Source: Antarcticibacterium flavum (lineage in GTDB: Bacteria > Bacteroidota > Bacteroidia > Flavobacteriales > Flavobacteriaceae). Taken from it: DNA of 64,000 nucleotides. Where the stretch lies: positions 744,001-808,000 of the forward strand of contig NZ_CP040812.1 in the NCBI RefSeq assembly GCF_006159205.1, given 5' to 3'. Positions 1-8,094 of the stretch are shown here, piece by piece; the first letter of the stretch is position 1; the number at the start of each line of letters is the position of its first letter. A program made the translations under genes and the position numbers. The notes beneath the pieces were generated by a model that saw only the letters and a program-made list of their open reading frames with translations, was not told where the DNA came from and made no database searches.

Positions 1-408
1 AAACCAAAATATGATAGTATTAAGGAAGTTTTATTTGCATCTACATTCGACAAAAAATATAGCAGGCATTTTGAAAGTGTTCTCACTTTTGTAAACGCTT
101 TTGAGGCCAGGGTACATTTACTTTATATTAATACACCCTATGATTTTAAGGAAACTCACGAAATGGATGTCCTGTTTGATTCCTATTATTCCAGTTGTGC
201 CGAGGGAAGTTGTACAAAACATATTTATAATGCCCATAATGAGGAAAGCGGGGTGAAATATTTCCTCAAGCAGCAGGAACCCGATGTTTTTGCAATTGTT
301 ACGGAAGGCCGGTCGGCGTTCAGCCAGATATTCTCTCCCAGCCTTACTGAAAAGATCGTGAACCATTTGGATGTACCTGTGCTAAGCATAAACGTGCACG
401 AGAAATAA
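1..408 (+). CDS. Universal stress protein, 5' end outside window
   Basis: The frame is open from the first base and ends at a TAA at 406-408, so only the C-terminal 135 residues are present. The segment alternates hydrophobic strands and helices (KEVLFASTF, ARVHLLYINTP) and ends in LDVPVLSINVHEK, like the last strand of UspA-fold domains. UspA-family proteins are cytoplasmic stress proteins; Flavobacteriaceae often carry two-domain versions of about 280 residues, so roughly half the gene may be missing. It converges on the minus-strand transporter pair, and a hairpin at 412-457 separates them. The family call rests on fold-like pattern and ending rather than a catalytic motif, and a classical ATP-binding GxxGxx signature is not obvious here. 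Confidence 0.7.
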   Translation, partial: KPKYDSIKEVLFASTFDKKYSRHFESVLTFVNAFEARVHLLYINTPYDFKETHEMDVLFDSYYSSCAEGSCTKHIYNAHNEESGVKYFLKQQEPDVFAIVTEGRSAFSQIFSPSLTEKIVNHLDVPVLSINVHEK

Positions 409-411
409 ACT

Positions 412-457
412 AAAGGCCTTCCGCAGAAAACTAACTATGTTCTCTTCGGAAGGCTTT
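412..457. terminator. Bidirectional hairpin terminator
   Basis: AAAGGCCTTCCG pairs with CGGAAGGCTTT with one bulged base across a loop of about 23 nt. It lies between convergent genes, the universal stress protein on plus and the YeeE-type pair on minus, so it probably serves both. Confidence 0.65.
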
Positions 458-476
458 CAGTTATAATTCATTTTTT

Positions 477-890
477 TTAGTGAGGAAGCTTTTTCCGCAG
501 TAAACCATACAGAAATGTTCCTCCAAGGGCACCCACTAAAACAACAATTATAGAGATATATCCAGCACCAATAAGCGTATATATTGGTCCCGGGCAGGAA
601 CCGGCCAGTGCCCAGCCAAGGCCAAAGATGATCCCGCCATACATATACCGGCTAAAGCTTTTATCCTTTGGAATAAATTTAATGGGCTCCCCGTCAATAG
701 CCTTAAGCCTGTATTTTTTAATAAGGTAAACTCCAAGCACTCCCAATGCGAGAGCAGAGCCTATGATCCCATACATGTGAAACGACTGGAACTGGAACAT
801 TTCATAAATACGAAACCATGAAGCGGCCTCACTCTTAAACATCACAATTCCAAAAACAATACCTATCAATAAATATTTTATATACTTCAT
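477..890 (-). CDS. YeeE/YedE-type sulfur transporter, C-terminal half (DUF6691-like)
   Basis: A 137-residue membrane protein with about four hydrophobic segments. Its key motif is GWALAGSCPGP near residue 98, the cysteine-bearing loop of the YeeE/YedE family, which imports thiosulfate or related sulfur species through successive cysteines (known for TsuA-type proteins). A full-length transporter has two such halves; here they are two genes, this one and the upstream 185-residue gene, 3 nt apart. It starts with ATG at 890. It is probably cotranscribed with its partner from the GTAAC-site promoter near 1503. The substrate is inferred from the family, not shown. Confidence 0.82.
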   Translation of the reverse strand: MKYIKYLLIGIVFGIVMFKSEAASWFRIYEMFQFQSFHMYGIIGSALALGVLGVYLIKKYRLKAIDGEPIKFIPKDKSFSRYMYGGIIFGLGWALAGSCPGPIYTLIGAGYISIIVVLVGALGGTFLYGLLRKKLPH

Positions 891-893
891 CTT

Positions 894-1451
894 CTAAAAA
901 ATTAAAGGGAATAAAAGGTGGATCATAACCAATCCTCCTATAAAAAATCCAACTACAGCAATAAGTGATGGCAGCTGCAGGTTACTAAGCCCGGATATCG
1001 CGTGCCCGGAAGTACAACCTCCCGCGTATCTCGCCCCAAAGCCTATAAGTACTCCTCCAGTCAATAATATTACAAGGGCTTTTGGATCTGTAAGGGCATT
1101 GGTAGCAAAAAGTTCATTTGGCAAATAGGCCTCTCCCGCACTGTCAAATCCCAGTACTTCCAGGGTTGAAACAGTATCGGGGTTTATATCCACAGCAATA
1201 TCTGTACTTAATAGATTGGCTGCTATGAATCCTCCTAGAACCGCTCCTACCACAACCATAAGGTTCCAGCGCTGACTTTTCCAGTTAAAATCAAAAAAAT
1301 CTGCTTTTTTCCCTGCCCCACCAATAGTACACATAGTTCGCAGGTTGGAAGACATTCCAAAATTCTTACCTGTGAAAAGCAGCAAGAACATTATTCCTGC
1401 AATTAATGGGCCTGCTACATACCACGGCCATGGTTCTAAAATATAATTCAT
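894..1451 (-). CDS. YeeE/YedE-type sulfur transporter, N-terminal half
   Basis: A 185-residue inner-membrane protein with about five transmembrane segments. The motif GARYAGGCTSGHAISG near residue 142 is the conserved cysteine motif of the YeeE/YedE thiosulfate importer family. Together with the following 137-residue gene it would form a heterodimeric version of the one-chain transporter. ATG at 1451 lies about 22 nt downstream of a TTTCTTTG -7 box (1480 to 1473), which in turn follows the palindrome at 1503-1516, so this is the first gene of a short operon. A soluble insertion (about residues 70 to 110) lies between hydrophobic segments. Confidence 0.85.
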   Translation of the reverse strand: MNYILEPWPWYVAGPLIAGIMFLLLFTGKNFGMSSNLRTMCTIGGAGKKADFFDFNWKSQRWNLMVVVGAVLGGFIAANLLSTDIAVDINPDTVSTLEVLGFDSAGEAYLPNELFATNALTDPKALVILLTGGVLIGFGARYAGGCTSGHAISGLSNLQLPSLIAVVGFFIGGLVMIHLLFPLIF

Positions 1452-1472
1452 AGTTCTCTTTTTTTAACGCTG

Positions 1473-1516
1473 CAAAGAAAAGCTGATAGTTATCATTTTT
1501 CAGTAACATTTGTTAC
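1473..1516 (-). promoter_or_regulatory. Promoter with GTAAC-N4-GTTAC operator, site a
   Basis: The palindrome GTAACATTTGTTAC (1503-1516) has perfect 6-bp arms. On the minus strand its centre is 29.5 nt upstream of the first base of TTTCTTTG (1480 to 1473), a near match to the Bacteroidota -7 consensus TAnnTTTG. No -33 TTTG is present at the usual place, as expected for an activator-dependent promoter. It would drive the YeeE/YedE pair. Five other sites in this window share the spacing. Confidence 0.7.
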
Positions 1517-1702
1517 ACTATGCAATATCGCACAAATTCCAAACGCATAAAATAAATCCGTATGGGAGATAGTCCCGCCCGGAAAAGTTTTTTTTCTTTT
1601 CTTAACCGAACCGGGGTATGGAAGATCATTGTTCCAAGGGAAAACTGGTCTATATATAACTAATGTTATACCTTTAATAAGCACCATAAATTAAATGAAG
1701 TT

Positions 1703-2389
1703 ATGAGAAAAATTGGCCTTATAGGCGGTACTTCATGGCATTCTACCATAGTTTATTACCGTCTCATCAATGAAATGACAGGAGAGAAAATAGGAAATCA
1801 GGCAAACCCTGAATTACTTATCTACAGCCTGAATGTGGAGCTTATGCGGGAACATAATATAGAAAAGATCAACAATAAGTATCTGGAAATTGCACAAACC
1901 CTGCAGGAGGCAGGTGCTAAAGCTATATTGATCTGCGCCAATACGCCGCATTTGGTCTATGACTTTGTGCAACCTAAAATTGACATCCCAATACTACACA
2001 TAGCCGACGCCATTGGGAAGGAAGCTAAAAAAGAAGGCTTGAAAAAACTCGGACTTCTGGGTACACGGCCAACAATGACGGGAGATTTTATTTCTTCTCC
2101 TTTGAAAGAGAAGTACGGTATAGAAACCATTATTCCGGAGAGTGAGTATATAGATGAAAATCACGATTACATTGCGAAGGAGCTTACAAAAGGCGTTTTT
2201 AGCGAAGAGGCAAAAAAATTCTATCTGGAGCAAATGAGGTTACTCCGTGCCCGTGGCGCAGATGGGATCATTCTTGGTTGTACAGAGCTTCCCATGCTTC
2301 TGGAGCAAAAGGACTTTGATCTACCGTTGCTTGCCACCACAAACCTTCATGCACAGATGGCTTCAGATTTTATTTTGGAAAAGACTTAG
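1703..2389 (+). CDS. Aspartate/glutamate racemase family protein, copy 1
   Basis: A 228-residue cytoplasmic enzyme of the cofactor-independent Asp/Glu racemase superfamily. The N-terminus KIGLIGGTSWHSTIVYYR is typical of the YgeA/RacD branch. The two cysteines expected to act as acid/base pair are visible in ICANTPH (about residue 80) and LGCTELP (about residue 192), so the enzyme should be active. A close paralogue lies at 21029-21712, agreeing at most positions including nearly the whole N-terminus. The gene stands alone between the divergent transporter pair and a DUF302 gene. D-amino-acid formation is the family role; the link to sulfur metabolism is only positional. Confidence 0.88.
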   Translation: MRKIGLIGGTSWHSTIVYYRLINEMTGEKIGNQANPELLIYSLNVELMREHNIEKINNKYLEIAQTLQEAGAKAILICANTPHLVYDFVQPKIDIPILHIADAIGKEAKKEGLKKLGLLGTRPTMTGDFISSPLKEKYGIETIIPESEYIDENHDYIAKELTKGVFSEEAKKFYLEQMRLLRARGADGIILGCTELPMLLEQKDFDLPLLATTNLHAQMASDFILEKT

Positions 2390-2488
2390 TTCCGCCGGCG
2401 CACATTTAAATTCACATAAGATTAATACTCAATCTTTAATCAAAAGGTTGAAAAGAGGTAAATTTAGGATAATCTAAAAAATAAAATT

Positions 2489-2878
2489 ATGAGTTACTAT
2501 TTTTCAAAAGTCCTTGACGATTCCTTCGAGGGAGCAATAGAAAAAGTCACTAGAGAACTAAAGGAAGAAGGCTTCGGGATCCTGACTGAAATTGATGTAA
2601 AGGAAACCTTCAAGAAGAAACTGGACGTAGACTTCAGGAAATACAGGATCCTGGGTGCCTGTAACCCTAAGATGGCTCATCAGGCAATTTCGGCTGAAAG
2701 TAAGATAGGTACAATGCTGCCGTGTAATGTGATCGTGCAGGAAACCGAAGACGGTAAAGTCGAAGTTTCTGCAGTAGATCCAGTAGCCTCAATGACTGCC
2801 ATCCAAAATGAGAAACTCGGAGGAATTGCACAGGAAGTGCGCTCTAAACTGGAAACGGTCATAAACAGGCTATCCTGA
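2489..2878 (+). CDS. DUF302 domain protein
   Basis: A 129-residue protein without signal peptide or membrane segment, built as one DUF302 domain. FGILTEIDVKETFKKKL and the following YRILGACNPKMAHQAI match the conserved core. DUF302 proteins are widespread, small and biochemically uncharacterised; some occur beside redox or sulfur genes, as here. Two cysteines (in GACNP and MLPCN) are candidates for ligand or redox roles. ATG at 2489 follows an A-rich stretch. The neighbours are a racemase upstream and a rhodanese operon downstream; no GTAAC-type site precedes it. Confidence 0.85.
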   Translation: MSYYFSKVLDDSFEGAIEKVTRELKEEGFGILTEIDVKETFKKKLDVDFRKYRILGACNPKMAHQAISAESKIGTMLPCNVIVQETEDGKVEVSAVDPVASMTAIQNEKLGGIAQEVRSKLETVINRLS

Positions 2879-3014
2879 TTTCCCGAACAGGAACCATACA
2901 TTATAAAAACAGCGTCCGGGTGGAACATTCCCCCGAACCTTTTTCATTTTTCACCTCTTCTAACTCCTTGCCCCCAACAGCCCCTATTCCTCTCCCTGTT
3001 TTATAGACAGTTAT

Positions 3015-3058
3015 GTAACATTTGTAACTGAAGGAGCTATGCTTAAATACTAATTTTG
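3015..3058 (+). promoter_or_regulatory. Promoter with GTAAC-type operator, site b
   Basis: GTAACATTTGTAAC (3015-3028) differs at one base from the perfect palindrome. Its centre is 29.5 nt upstream of TAATTTTG (3051-3058), a perfect TAnnTTTG -7 box. A wider inverted repeat CAGTTA...TAACTG overlaps the site. The promoter leads into the rhodanese-rhodanese-membrane protein-OsmC operon that ends at the hairpin at 4464. Confidence 0.72.
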
Positions 3059-3079
3059 TCCTTATAAATCTGCATCCAG

Positions 3080-3412
3080 ATGCAGTATGAAAATAAGCGA
3101 AGTTTAAATAAAATATTTAAGATGAATACAGAAGACCTAATAAAGAAAAACAAAGGAACCGTTGTTGATGTACGCACTCCTGCTGAATATAGAGGAGGAA
3201 GCGTGGCAGGAGCTGTAAATATTCCTTTAAATGAAATTCCACTAAGACTTGATGAGTTAAAGGACCTGGAATCCCCGTTGATCTTATGCTGTGCCTCCGG
3301 TAACAGAAGCGGGCAGGCTGCACAATACCTTAGCAGGGAGGGTGTGGATTGCGTAAATGGAGGATCCTGGCTGGATGTGAATTTTTTAATTTCTGAAGAG
3401 GCTGAACTATGA
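3080..3412 (+). CDS. Single-domain rhodanese-like sulfurtransferase
   Basis: A rhodanese domain of about 95 residues with VVDVRTPAEYRGG near the start and the active-site loop CCASGNRSG near residue 77; the second cysteine is the expected persulfide-forming residue. Single-domain rhodaneses move sulfane sulfur between thiosulfate or persulfides and acceptor thiols in the cytoplasm. ATG at 3080 lies about 20 nt after the -7 box of promoter b; an internal ATG at 3122 (MNTEDLIKK) would also give a complete domain, so the start is uncertain. The stop overlaps the next ATG by 4 nt, so translation of the two rhodaneses is probably coupled. Confidence 0.9.
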   Translation: MQYENKRSLNKIFKMNTEDLIKKNKGTVVDVRTPAEYRGGSVAGAVNIPLNEIPLRLDELKDLESPLILCCASGNRSGQAAQYLSREGVDCVNGGSWLDVNFLISEEAEL

Positions 3413-3729
3413 TAAATAAATTAAAAGAATTACTTGGCATTAAACCGCCGGTTGATTACAGCCAGTTAGTTAAGGAAGGTGGGATCATTGTAGATGTAAG
3501 AACAAAGGCAGAATATGCAGGAGGACATATAAAGGGATCGAAAAACATTCCGCTGCAATCCCTGAATGCTAATCCCAATATCTCTAAAAATAAAGATGCG
3601 CCTATCATTACCTGTTGTGCTTCCGGGATGCGAAGTGCATCTGCCAAAAGTTTTTTGAAATCAAAGGGGTATACTAATGTGCATAATGGTGGAAGCTGGT
3701 CAAACTTACATAATAAAATTTCTTCTTAG
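3409..3729 (+). CDS. Second single-domain rhodanese
   Basis: A 106-residue rhodanese with IIVDVRTKAEYAGGHIKGS and the active-site loop CCASGMRSAS near residue 70. It is the paralogue of the preceding gene and overlaps it by ATGA. A tandem pair of rhodaneses suggests a sulfur relay or different partners. It is followed 1 nt later by a small cysteine-rich membrane protein and then an OsmC protein, all plausibly one transcript from promoter b. Cytoplasmic location is inferred because no signal peptide is visible. Confidence 0.9.
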   Translation: MINKLKELLGIKPPVDYSQLVKEGGIIVDVRTKAEYAGGHIKGSKNIPLQSLNANPNISKNKDAPIITCCASGMRSASAKSFLKSKGYTNVHNGGSWSNLHNKISS

Positions 3730-3730
3730 G

Positions 3731-3952
3731 ATGCGTAAGAGAATATTTACCGGGTGGACCTGGACAAGATTGGCCTTTGTGGTTATAGGCGTACTTATGA
3801 TCATACACGCAGGGCTTGATGGAGAATGGTTATTCACCCTTCCCGGTTTCTATTTTGCGGGAATGGGAATTTTTGGCCTTGGCTGTGCCTCCGGTAGCTG
3901 TTCAAATAGTGCCTGTGAAGTCAAACCTGATCATGATCATAGGACCTCCTAA
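3731..3952 (+). CDS. Small cysteine-rich membrane protein
   Basis: A 73-residue protein read from ATG at 3731, immediately after the upstream stop; this start is preferred over an in-frame ATG at 3677 that would overlap the rhodanese. Two hydrophobic stretches (about residues 11 to 27 and 32 to 48) probably span the membrane as a hairpin. The C-terminal part carries GCASGSCSNSAC, with three closely spaced cysteines, then a His/Asp tail. I do not recognise a family. The cysteine cluster and position after two rhodaneses suggest a thiol or metal role, which is inference only. Confidence 0.65.
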   Translation: MRKRIFTGWTWTRLAFVVIGVLMIIHAGLDGEWLFTLPGFYFAGMGIFGLGCASGSCSNSACEVKPDHDHRTS

Positions 3953-3992
3953 CATGAGGTCTTAATTTTACAAAAAATTAAATATATACTTT

Positions 3993-4442
3993 ATGGATCC
4001 ACATACTTATAACGTAGACCTAACCTGGTTATCTCAAAGAAAAGGGGAAATTTCTTCCCCGGAACTTGACCAAATAATAGAAGTGGCGACCCCGCCGGAA
4101 TTTCCCAAAGGAATGCCCGGAATATGGTCCCCGGAACATCTTTTCACCGCAGCTGTAAGCAGCTGTTTTATGACTACTTTTTTAGCAATTGCTGAAAATT
4201 CCAATTTGGAATTCAAAAGCCTTAGCTGTCCTGCTGAAGGAATCCTGGATAAGAAAGATGGAAAATTTGCAATGACAGAGGTGGTTTTAAAACCTGTAGT
4301 CACCATTGTAAATGAAGCCGACAGGGAAAAAGCAGAGAAAATAATGATCAAGGCTGAAAGAGCCTGCCTCATCTCCAACTCCATTACTTCTGAAATTAAA
4401 CTCGAGACTGAAGTATTGGTGGAAGAGAGACAACCTGCCTAA
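3993..4442 (+). CDS. OsmC family peroxiredoxin-like protein
   Basis: A 149-residue OsmC/Ohr fold protein. The two family cysteines are visible in AVSSCFM (about residue 55) and RACLISNS (about residue 125), the pair used for thiol-dependent reduction of organic hydroperoxides; some OsmC proteins sit next to sulfurtransferases and may act on persulfides. It is the last gene of the rhodanese operon and is followed by a strong terminator at 4464-4499. Length and motif order are normal for the family. Whether its substrate here is a hydroperoxide or a sulfane sulfur species cannot be read from the sequence. Confidence 0.88.
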   Translation: MDPHTYNVDLTWLSQRKGEISSPELDQIIEVATPPEFPKGMPGIWSPEHLFTAAVSSCFMTTFLAIAENSNLEFKSLSCPAEGILDKKDGKFAMTEVVLKPVVTIVNEADREKAEKIMIKAERACLISNSITSEIKLETEVLVEERQPA

Positions 4443-4463
4443 ACAGAGAGTGAAAATTGAAAC

Positions 4464-4499
4464 ACCCGGATTCCCTTAATTAAGGGGTCCGGGTTTTTT
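4464..4499 (+). terminator. Rho-independent terminator of the rhodanese operon
   Basis: ACCCGGA pairs with TCCGGGT around an inner stem CCCTT/AAGGG with an AATT loop, followed by a run of six T. It closes the unit 3080-4442. Confidence 0.85.
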
Positions 4500-4611
4500 G
4501 AAAAAAAACGAACAAAATTTAAGATTTACCGGCGAATGTTAAGATAAATATAACATACTGCAGCTTCTAATGCAGATATCATTTTTTAACTTTGTTAAAA
4601 AGGTATTAGAA

Positions 4612-6117
4612 ATGACCACATCCATTTGGAAAGCTAAGGCTTCAAATAACCACTATCCACCTCTACAAGGACAATTAGAGGTTGATATCGCTATAGTTGG
4701 TGGTGGAATTACCGGTATAACTTCTGCCTATCTATTGGCAAAATCCGGGGTGCGGGTTGCTGTACTTGAAAGTATGCAGGTTGGTGGGGGAACAACTGCC
4801 GGTTCTACGGGCAATTTGTACACAATGGTGGACAACCGCCTGCACCATATCCAGGCAAAATTTGACAAACAAACAGCCAGAACAGTCGCTGAATCCCGTA
4901 CAGCAGCAGTCGACTTTATCGAGCAGCTCACATTAGACTATGATATAGAGTGCAGTTTTAAAAGACAACCCTGGATCCTCTACACTGAAAGCGGCGAAGA
5001 AAAGAAGATCATTCAAAAGACCAAAGAGGCCCTACGGGATTTTGGTTTAGAAGTGGAGGAACTGCAATCTCTGCCTTTGCCGTTTCAAATCGATTCGGCT
5101 ATTAAAGTTGAGAATCAGGCGCAGTTTAATCCCGCTGCTTTTGTTTCCGGGTTGGCTCAAAATATAGAAAAGGACAGGTGCAAAATCTTTGAGAACACTC
5201 CTGTTCATCATATTGAAAAAGGCTCTCCACATATTCTCCATACCCCAAATGGGAAAGTTACAGCTGGGAAGGTCATCCTGGCCACACATTCTCCAAAAGG
5301 TGTATATGCGCTACATTCCAAATTATTCCCTCATAGGGAATACGCACTGGCCGCAAAATTAAAGTCGGGAGAATATCCTGAAGGTATCTTTTGGAGTACA
5401 GATTCCAAAACTCATCCCTCCCTTCGTTCCTATGATACGGCAGATGGTAAATATCTTATAACAGTTGGATACCACCACAAAGTGGGACAGGAGGATCCCC
5501 AAAAGGATTATTTTGGAGATCTTGAAAAGAACCTGAGAAGAATCTACGATGTTGAAGAGGTGGTGTATAAATGGTCTGCACAACACTATAAACCTGCAGA
5601 CGGGCTGCCATATATTGGTGAAAGCAGCGATGACAATATTTATGTGGCTACCGGTTTTTCTACAGATGGCCTTACCTATGGGGTTGTTTCTGCAATGATC
5701 TTTAAAGACCTCCTTACAGGAAAGGAAAATAAATGGGCAAAGACCTATGATGCCAAACGATTTACGCCCCTGAAATCTGCCAAACCGTTTATCAAAGAAA
5801 ATCTTAATGTGCTAAAGGAATACCTCAAGGATATTCCCGGAAAAGCAGAGGCTGGAATGTTTTCTGAAGTTAAAAAAGGAGAAGGAAAGATCATAGAGAT
5901 GAAAGATGAGAAATGGGCGGTGCACCGGGATGAAGACGGAAAGCTCTGTGCAGCATCGGCGGTATGTACTCATATGGATTGTATCGTTAACTGGAATAAT
6001 GAGGAAAAGACGTGGGATTGCCCCTGCCATGGCAGCCGGTTTAGACCAACCGGTGAGGTTATAGAAGGGCCGGCTTTTTCACCCCTTGACAAAAGACAAA
6101 TTAATCCCGAGAAATAA
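4612..6117 (+). CDS. FAD-dependent oxidoreductase with C-terminal Rieske domain
   Basis: About 501 residues. The N-terminal DadA/DAO-type FAD domain has the dinucleotide motif VGGGITG (about residues 28 to 34). The last 90 residues form a Rieske [2Fe-2S] domain with CTHMDC and WDCPCHGSRF, giving the Cys-His / Cys-His ligand set. The architecture resembles Bacillus YhfW. I chose ATG at 4612 because a TAACTTTG box lies at 4587-4594; the longer ATG at 4570 would precede it and adds 14 unrelated residues. It is the first gene of a five-gene operon running to 9678. The amine or other substrate is unknown; electrons may pass from flavin to the Rieske centre. Confidence 0.88.
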   Translation: MTTSIWKAKASNNHYPPLQGQLEVDIAIVGGGITGITSAYLLAKSGVRVAVLESMQVGGGTTAGSTGNLYTMVDNRLHHIQAKFDKQTARTVAESRTAAVDFIEQLTLDYDIECSFKRQPWILYTESGEEKKIIQKTKEALRDFGLEVEELQSLPLPFQIDSAIKVENQAQFNPAAFVSGLAQNIEKDRCKIFENTPVHHIEKGSPHILHTPNGKVTAGKVILATHSPKGVYALHSKLFPHREYALAAKLKSGEYPEGIFWSTDSKTHPSLRSYDTADGKYLITVGYHHKVGQEDPQKDYFGDLEKNLRRIYDVEEVVYKWSAQHYKPADGLPYIGESSDDNIYVATGFSTDGLTYGVVSAMIFKDLLTGKENKWAKTYDAKRFTPLKSAKPFIKENLNVLKEYLKDIPGKAEAGMFSEVKKGEGKIIEMKDEKWAVHRDEDGKLCAASAVCTHMDCIVNWNNEEKTWDCPCHGSRFRPTGEVIEGPAFSPLDKRQINPEK

Positions 6118-6123
6118 AAAATT

Positions 6124-6465
6124 ATGGTAATTGCAGCAATTATTCTTATTGCCCTGGCCGTTTTTTTAGGAGCTTATCTGTTAACTTATGTCCTGCAGGG
6201 AAAACATCCTCCAAAAGCCATTGTTTTTGCACATGGTACCTGTGCCGTTTTGGGAATTCTTTTAATTCTCATTTACGCCCTTACCACCAATGAACACCAT
6301 AAACACTGGGACAGCTTTGTTATTTTTTCTATAGCAGCCATTGTGGGAATCTATTTATTCTCCCGTGATATAAGACACAAAAACGTTCCGAAGTGGGTGG
6401 CCATTCTGCACGCAAGCGTTGGCCTTTTTGGATTTATTTGGATACTAACTCATGTACTACACTAA
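6124..6465 (+). CDS. Four-helix hypothetical membrane protein
   Basis: A 113-residue inner-membrane protein with about four hydrophobic segments. Histidines sit near the ends of helices (GKHPP, FAHGT, NEHHKHW, LHASVG, THVLH), which could ligate haem or metal, but I recognise no family and this is inference. It begins 6 nt after the FAD-Rieske gene and ends 9 nt before the next, so the operon is tight. It might serve as a membrane anchor or electron acceptor for the Rieske oxidoreductase. Confidence 0.7.
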   Translation: MVIAAIILIALAVFLGAYLLTYVLQGKHPPKAIVFAHGTCAVLGILLILIYALTTNEHHKHWDSFVIFSIAAIVGIYLFSRDIRHKNVPKWVAILHASVGLFGFIWILTHVLH

Positions 6466-6474
6466 ACACATACT

Positions 6475-8094
6475 ATGATACGCTGGTCCTATCCTGTTTT
6501 AGCTTTATTCATCTTTATTGTTATAGGTTTTGGCCTCATCCTAACTGCCATGGAAGGTGTAGAAACTGCAGGATTGGTTAAACCTCATCATGACCCGGAG
6601 AAGGGACGACTTATATCTCATATGAAGAATACTACCCATCTCTCTGGCACAGCTGCAGAGGTACATGAAAAGATGAAAGAAGCCATTCCATATTTCGAAG
6701 CTCAAACGGCTGACTTTGCACCTACGCTTGAAAACTGGAAGCAGTTTGTGAAAAGCAGTATTACCACAAACCCAGATTCCAAACATGTGATTCTTCTGCC
6801 ATCCGGAAAACCCGAAGCACTGGAATGGGCACTACCGGCGATCTTCTACGCTAAATATCATGGTTCACCTGTTGTTTTTGCTGATGAAATTGAAGGAAAT
6901 CAAGCCCTCCTGGAAAGCAGAAAGGTGTTTGTAATTGGCCCTGAGGAACTTCTTTCAACGGCAAACCTGGGATCCATTAGGGACTTTGAAAGAATAACTG
7001 CAAGAAATCCTGCGGCCCTGGCAGTCAAAATTGCACGGTATCGTGATAATGAAACAGAATTTGGTTGGGGAAGAAGTGGAGACAGGAAGACCGGATACTT
7101 CCAGTTCCTAATGGCTACTCCTTCTGAAGCCATAGATGCTCTGGCAGCTTTGCCCTTAGCCAGAAGTAATGCGGCAACAGTTTTATACACAGATGAAAAA
7201 GGGGGACTCCCGGCTGTTACAGATGCCTACATCTGGTCTCAGCGGGCAGATTGGTTCGTCACTCCGTCTGAAGGTCCTTTCCGCCATTTTTGGGTTGTGA
7301 GTTCGAGCATGAGCTATAAAGCTCAAAGCAGGATGGATTTTTCAGTTGAAAAATCTGAATATCCCACTCTTGGTGCGGTAGCTCTTGGACCCCTGGAAGC
7401 TGTAGTAATTATATTTATTTTTCTGGGTATTGCAGGCGGGATTTTCATAATGGTTCACTCTTCATATACCCTGCCCATGGTATCTATTCCGGTGAAAATT
7501 GCCTGGACAATGGGTGCCATGGTGCTGCCAATCCTGGGAGTGATATTGTACTTTAACGCTTACAGGAGACCGTTCTATAAAGAAGATGGAATGATGCGCT
7601 GGCTTAGGCCGCAGAACATACAAAGCGCTGCAGCTACCATGATGGGCTTTGGTTATGGCGCTCCGCTTATGATCGCAATTGGATATCTACTGGCTTATTT
7701 TGGGTTCCCCATCTTTTTTTCTGAAACTCTTAACGACAGTGTCTTCTGGCTTGGTGCCGGGATGCCGGTAATGATGATGATCATGTATTTTGGAGCCATT
7801 ATAGTGGCCGCTCTTATGGTTCATTACCCCATGAAGGAAACAATGATGGAAATGAAGGACGGCAAATTGATCAAACAATCTTTTAGGATGACCTTTATAA
7901 GTATGACCATGGTAAGTCTTGGAATGATGACCTTTACCTGGTGGTTTATGATGACTCACCTGCCCATGATGCCTGCAGAAGATGATATACTCTGGTTTGG
8001 AACTTTATGGATAGCGTCTTTTTCAGGGTTTATAGTGGCCTGGCCGTTTAACTGGATTATGATAAGAAAAGAAATAAAACATGGAAATCGTTAA
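6475..8094 (+). CDS. Polytopic membrane protein with CW_binding_2-like domain and DUF4396-like region
   Basis: 539 residues. One N-terminal transmembrane segment (about 3 to 23) precedes a soluble region of about 280 residues with alternating strands (HVILLPSG, PVVFADEI, KVFVIGPEEL) that resembles the CW_binding_2 fold seen more clearly in the next gene. From about residue 300 there are at least six hydrophobic helices, rich in Met and His (MMMIMYFGA, MVHYPMKETMMEMKDG), ending in FIVAWPFNWIMIRKEIKHG, which resembles the DUF4396 C-terminus. The soluble part is probably extracytoplasmic. Function unknown. Methionine/histidine clusters could bind metal. The stop overlaps the following lipoprotein start by 14 nt. 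Confidence 0.7.
   Translation: MIRWSYPVLALFIFIVIGFGLILTAMEGVETAGLVKPHHDPEKGRLISHMKNTTHLSGTAAEVHEKMKEAIPYFEAQTADFAPTLENWKQFVKSSITTNPDSKHVILLPSGKPEALEWALPAIFYAKYHGSPVVFADEIEGNQALLESRKVFVIGPEELLSTANLGSIRDFERITARNPAALAVKIARYRDNETEFGWGRSGDRKTGYFQFLMATPSEAIDALAALPLARSNAATVLYTDEKGGLPAVTDAYIWSQRADWFVTPSEGPFRHFWVVSSSMSYKAQSRMDFSVEKSEYPTLGAVALGPLEAVVIIFIFLGIAGGIFIMVHSSYTLPMVSIPVKIAWTMGAMVLPILGVILYFNAYRRPFYKEDGMMRWLRPQNIQSAAATMMGFGYGAPLMIAIGYLLAYFGFPIFFSETLNDSVFWLGAGMPVMMMIMYFGAIIVAALMVHYPMKETMMEMKDGKLIKQSFRMTFISMTMVSLGMMTFTWWFMMTHLPMMPAEDDILWFGTLWIASFSGFIVAWPFNWIMIRKEIKHGNR

Noticed and set aside
4550..4594. Possible seventh GTAAC-type site before the FAD-Rieske operon
   Set aside because: Only the first half (ATAACA) resembles the motif and the spacing to TAACTTTG is not 29.5 nt.
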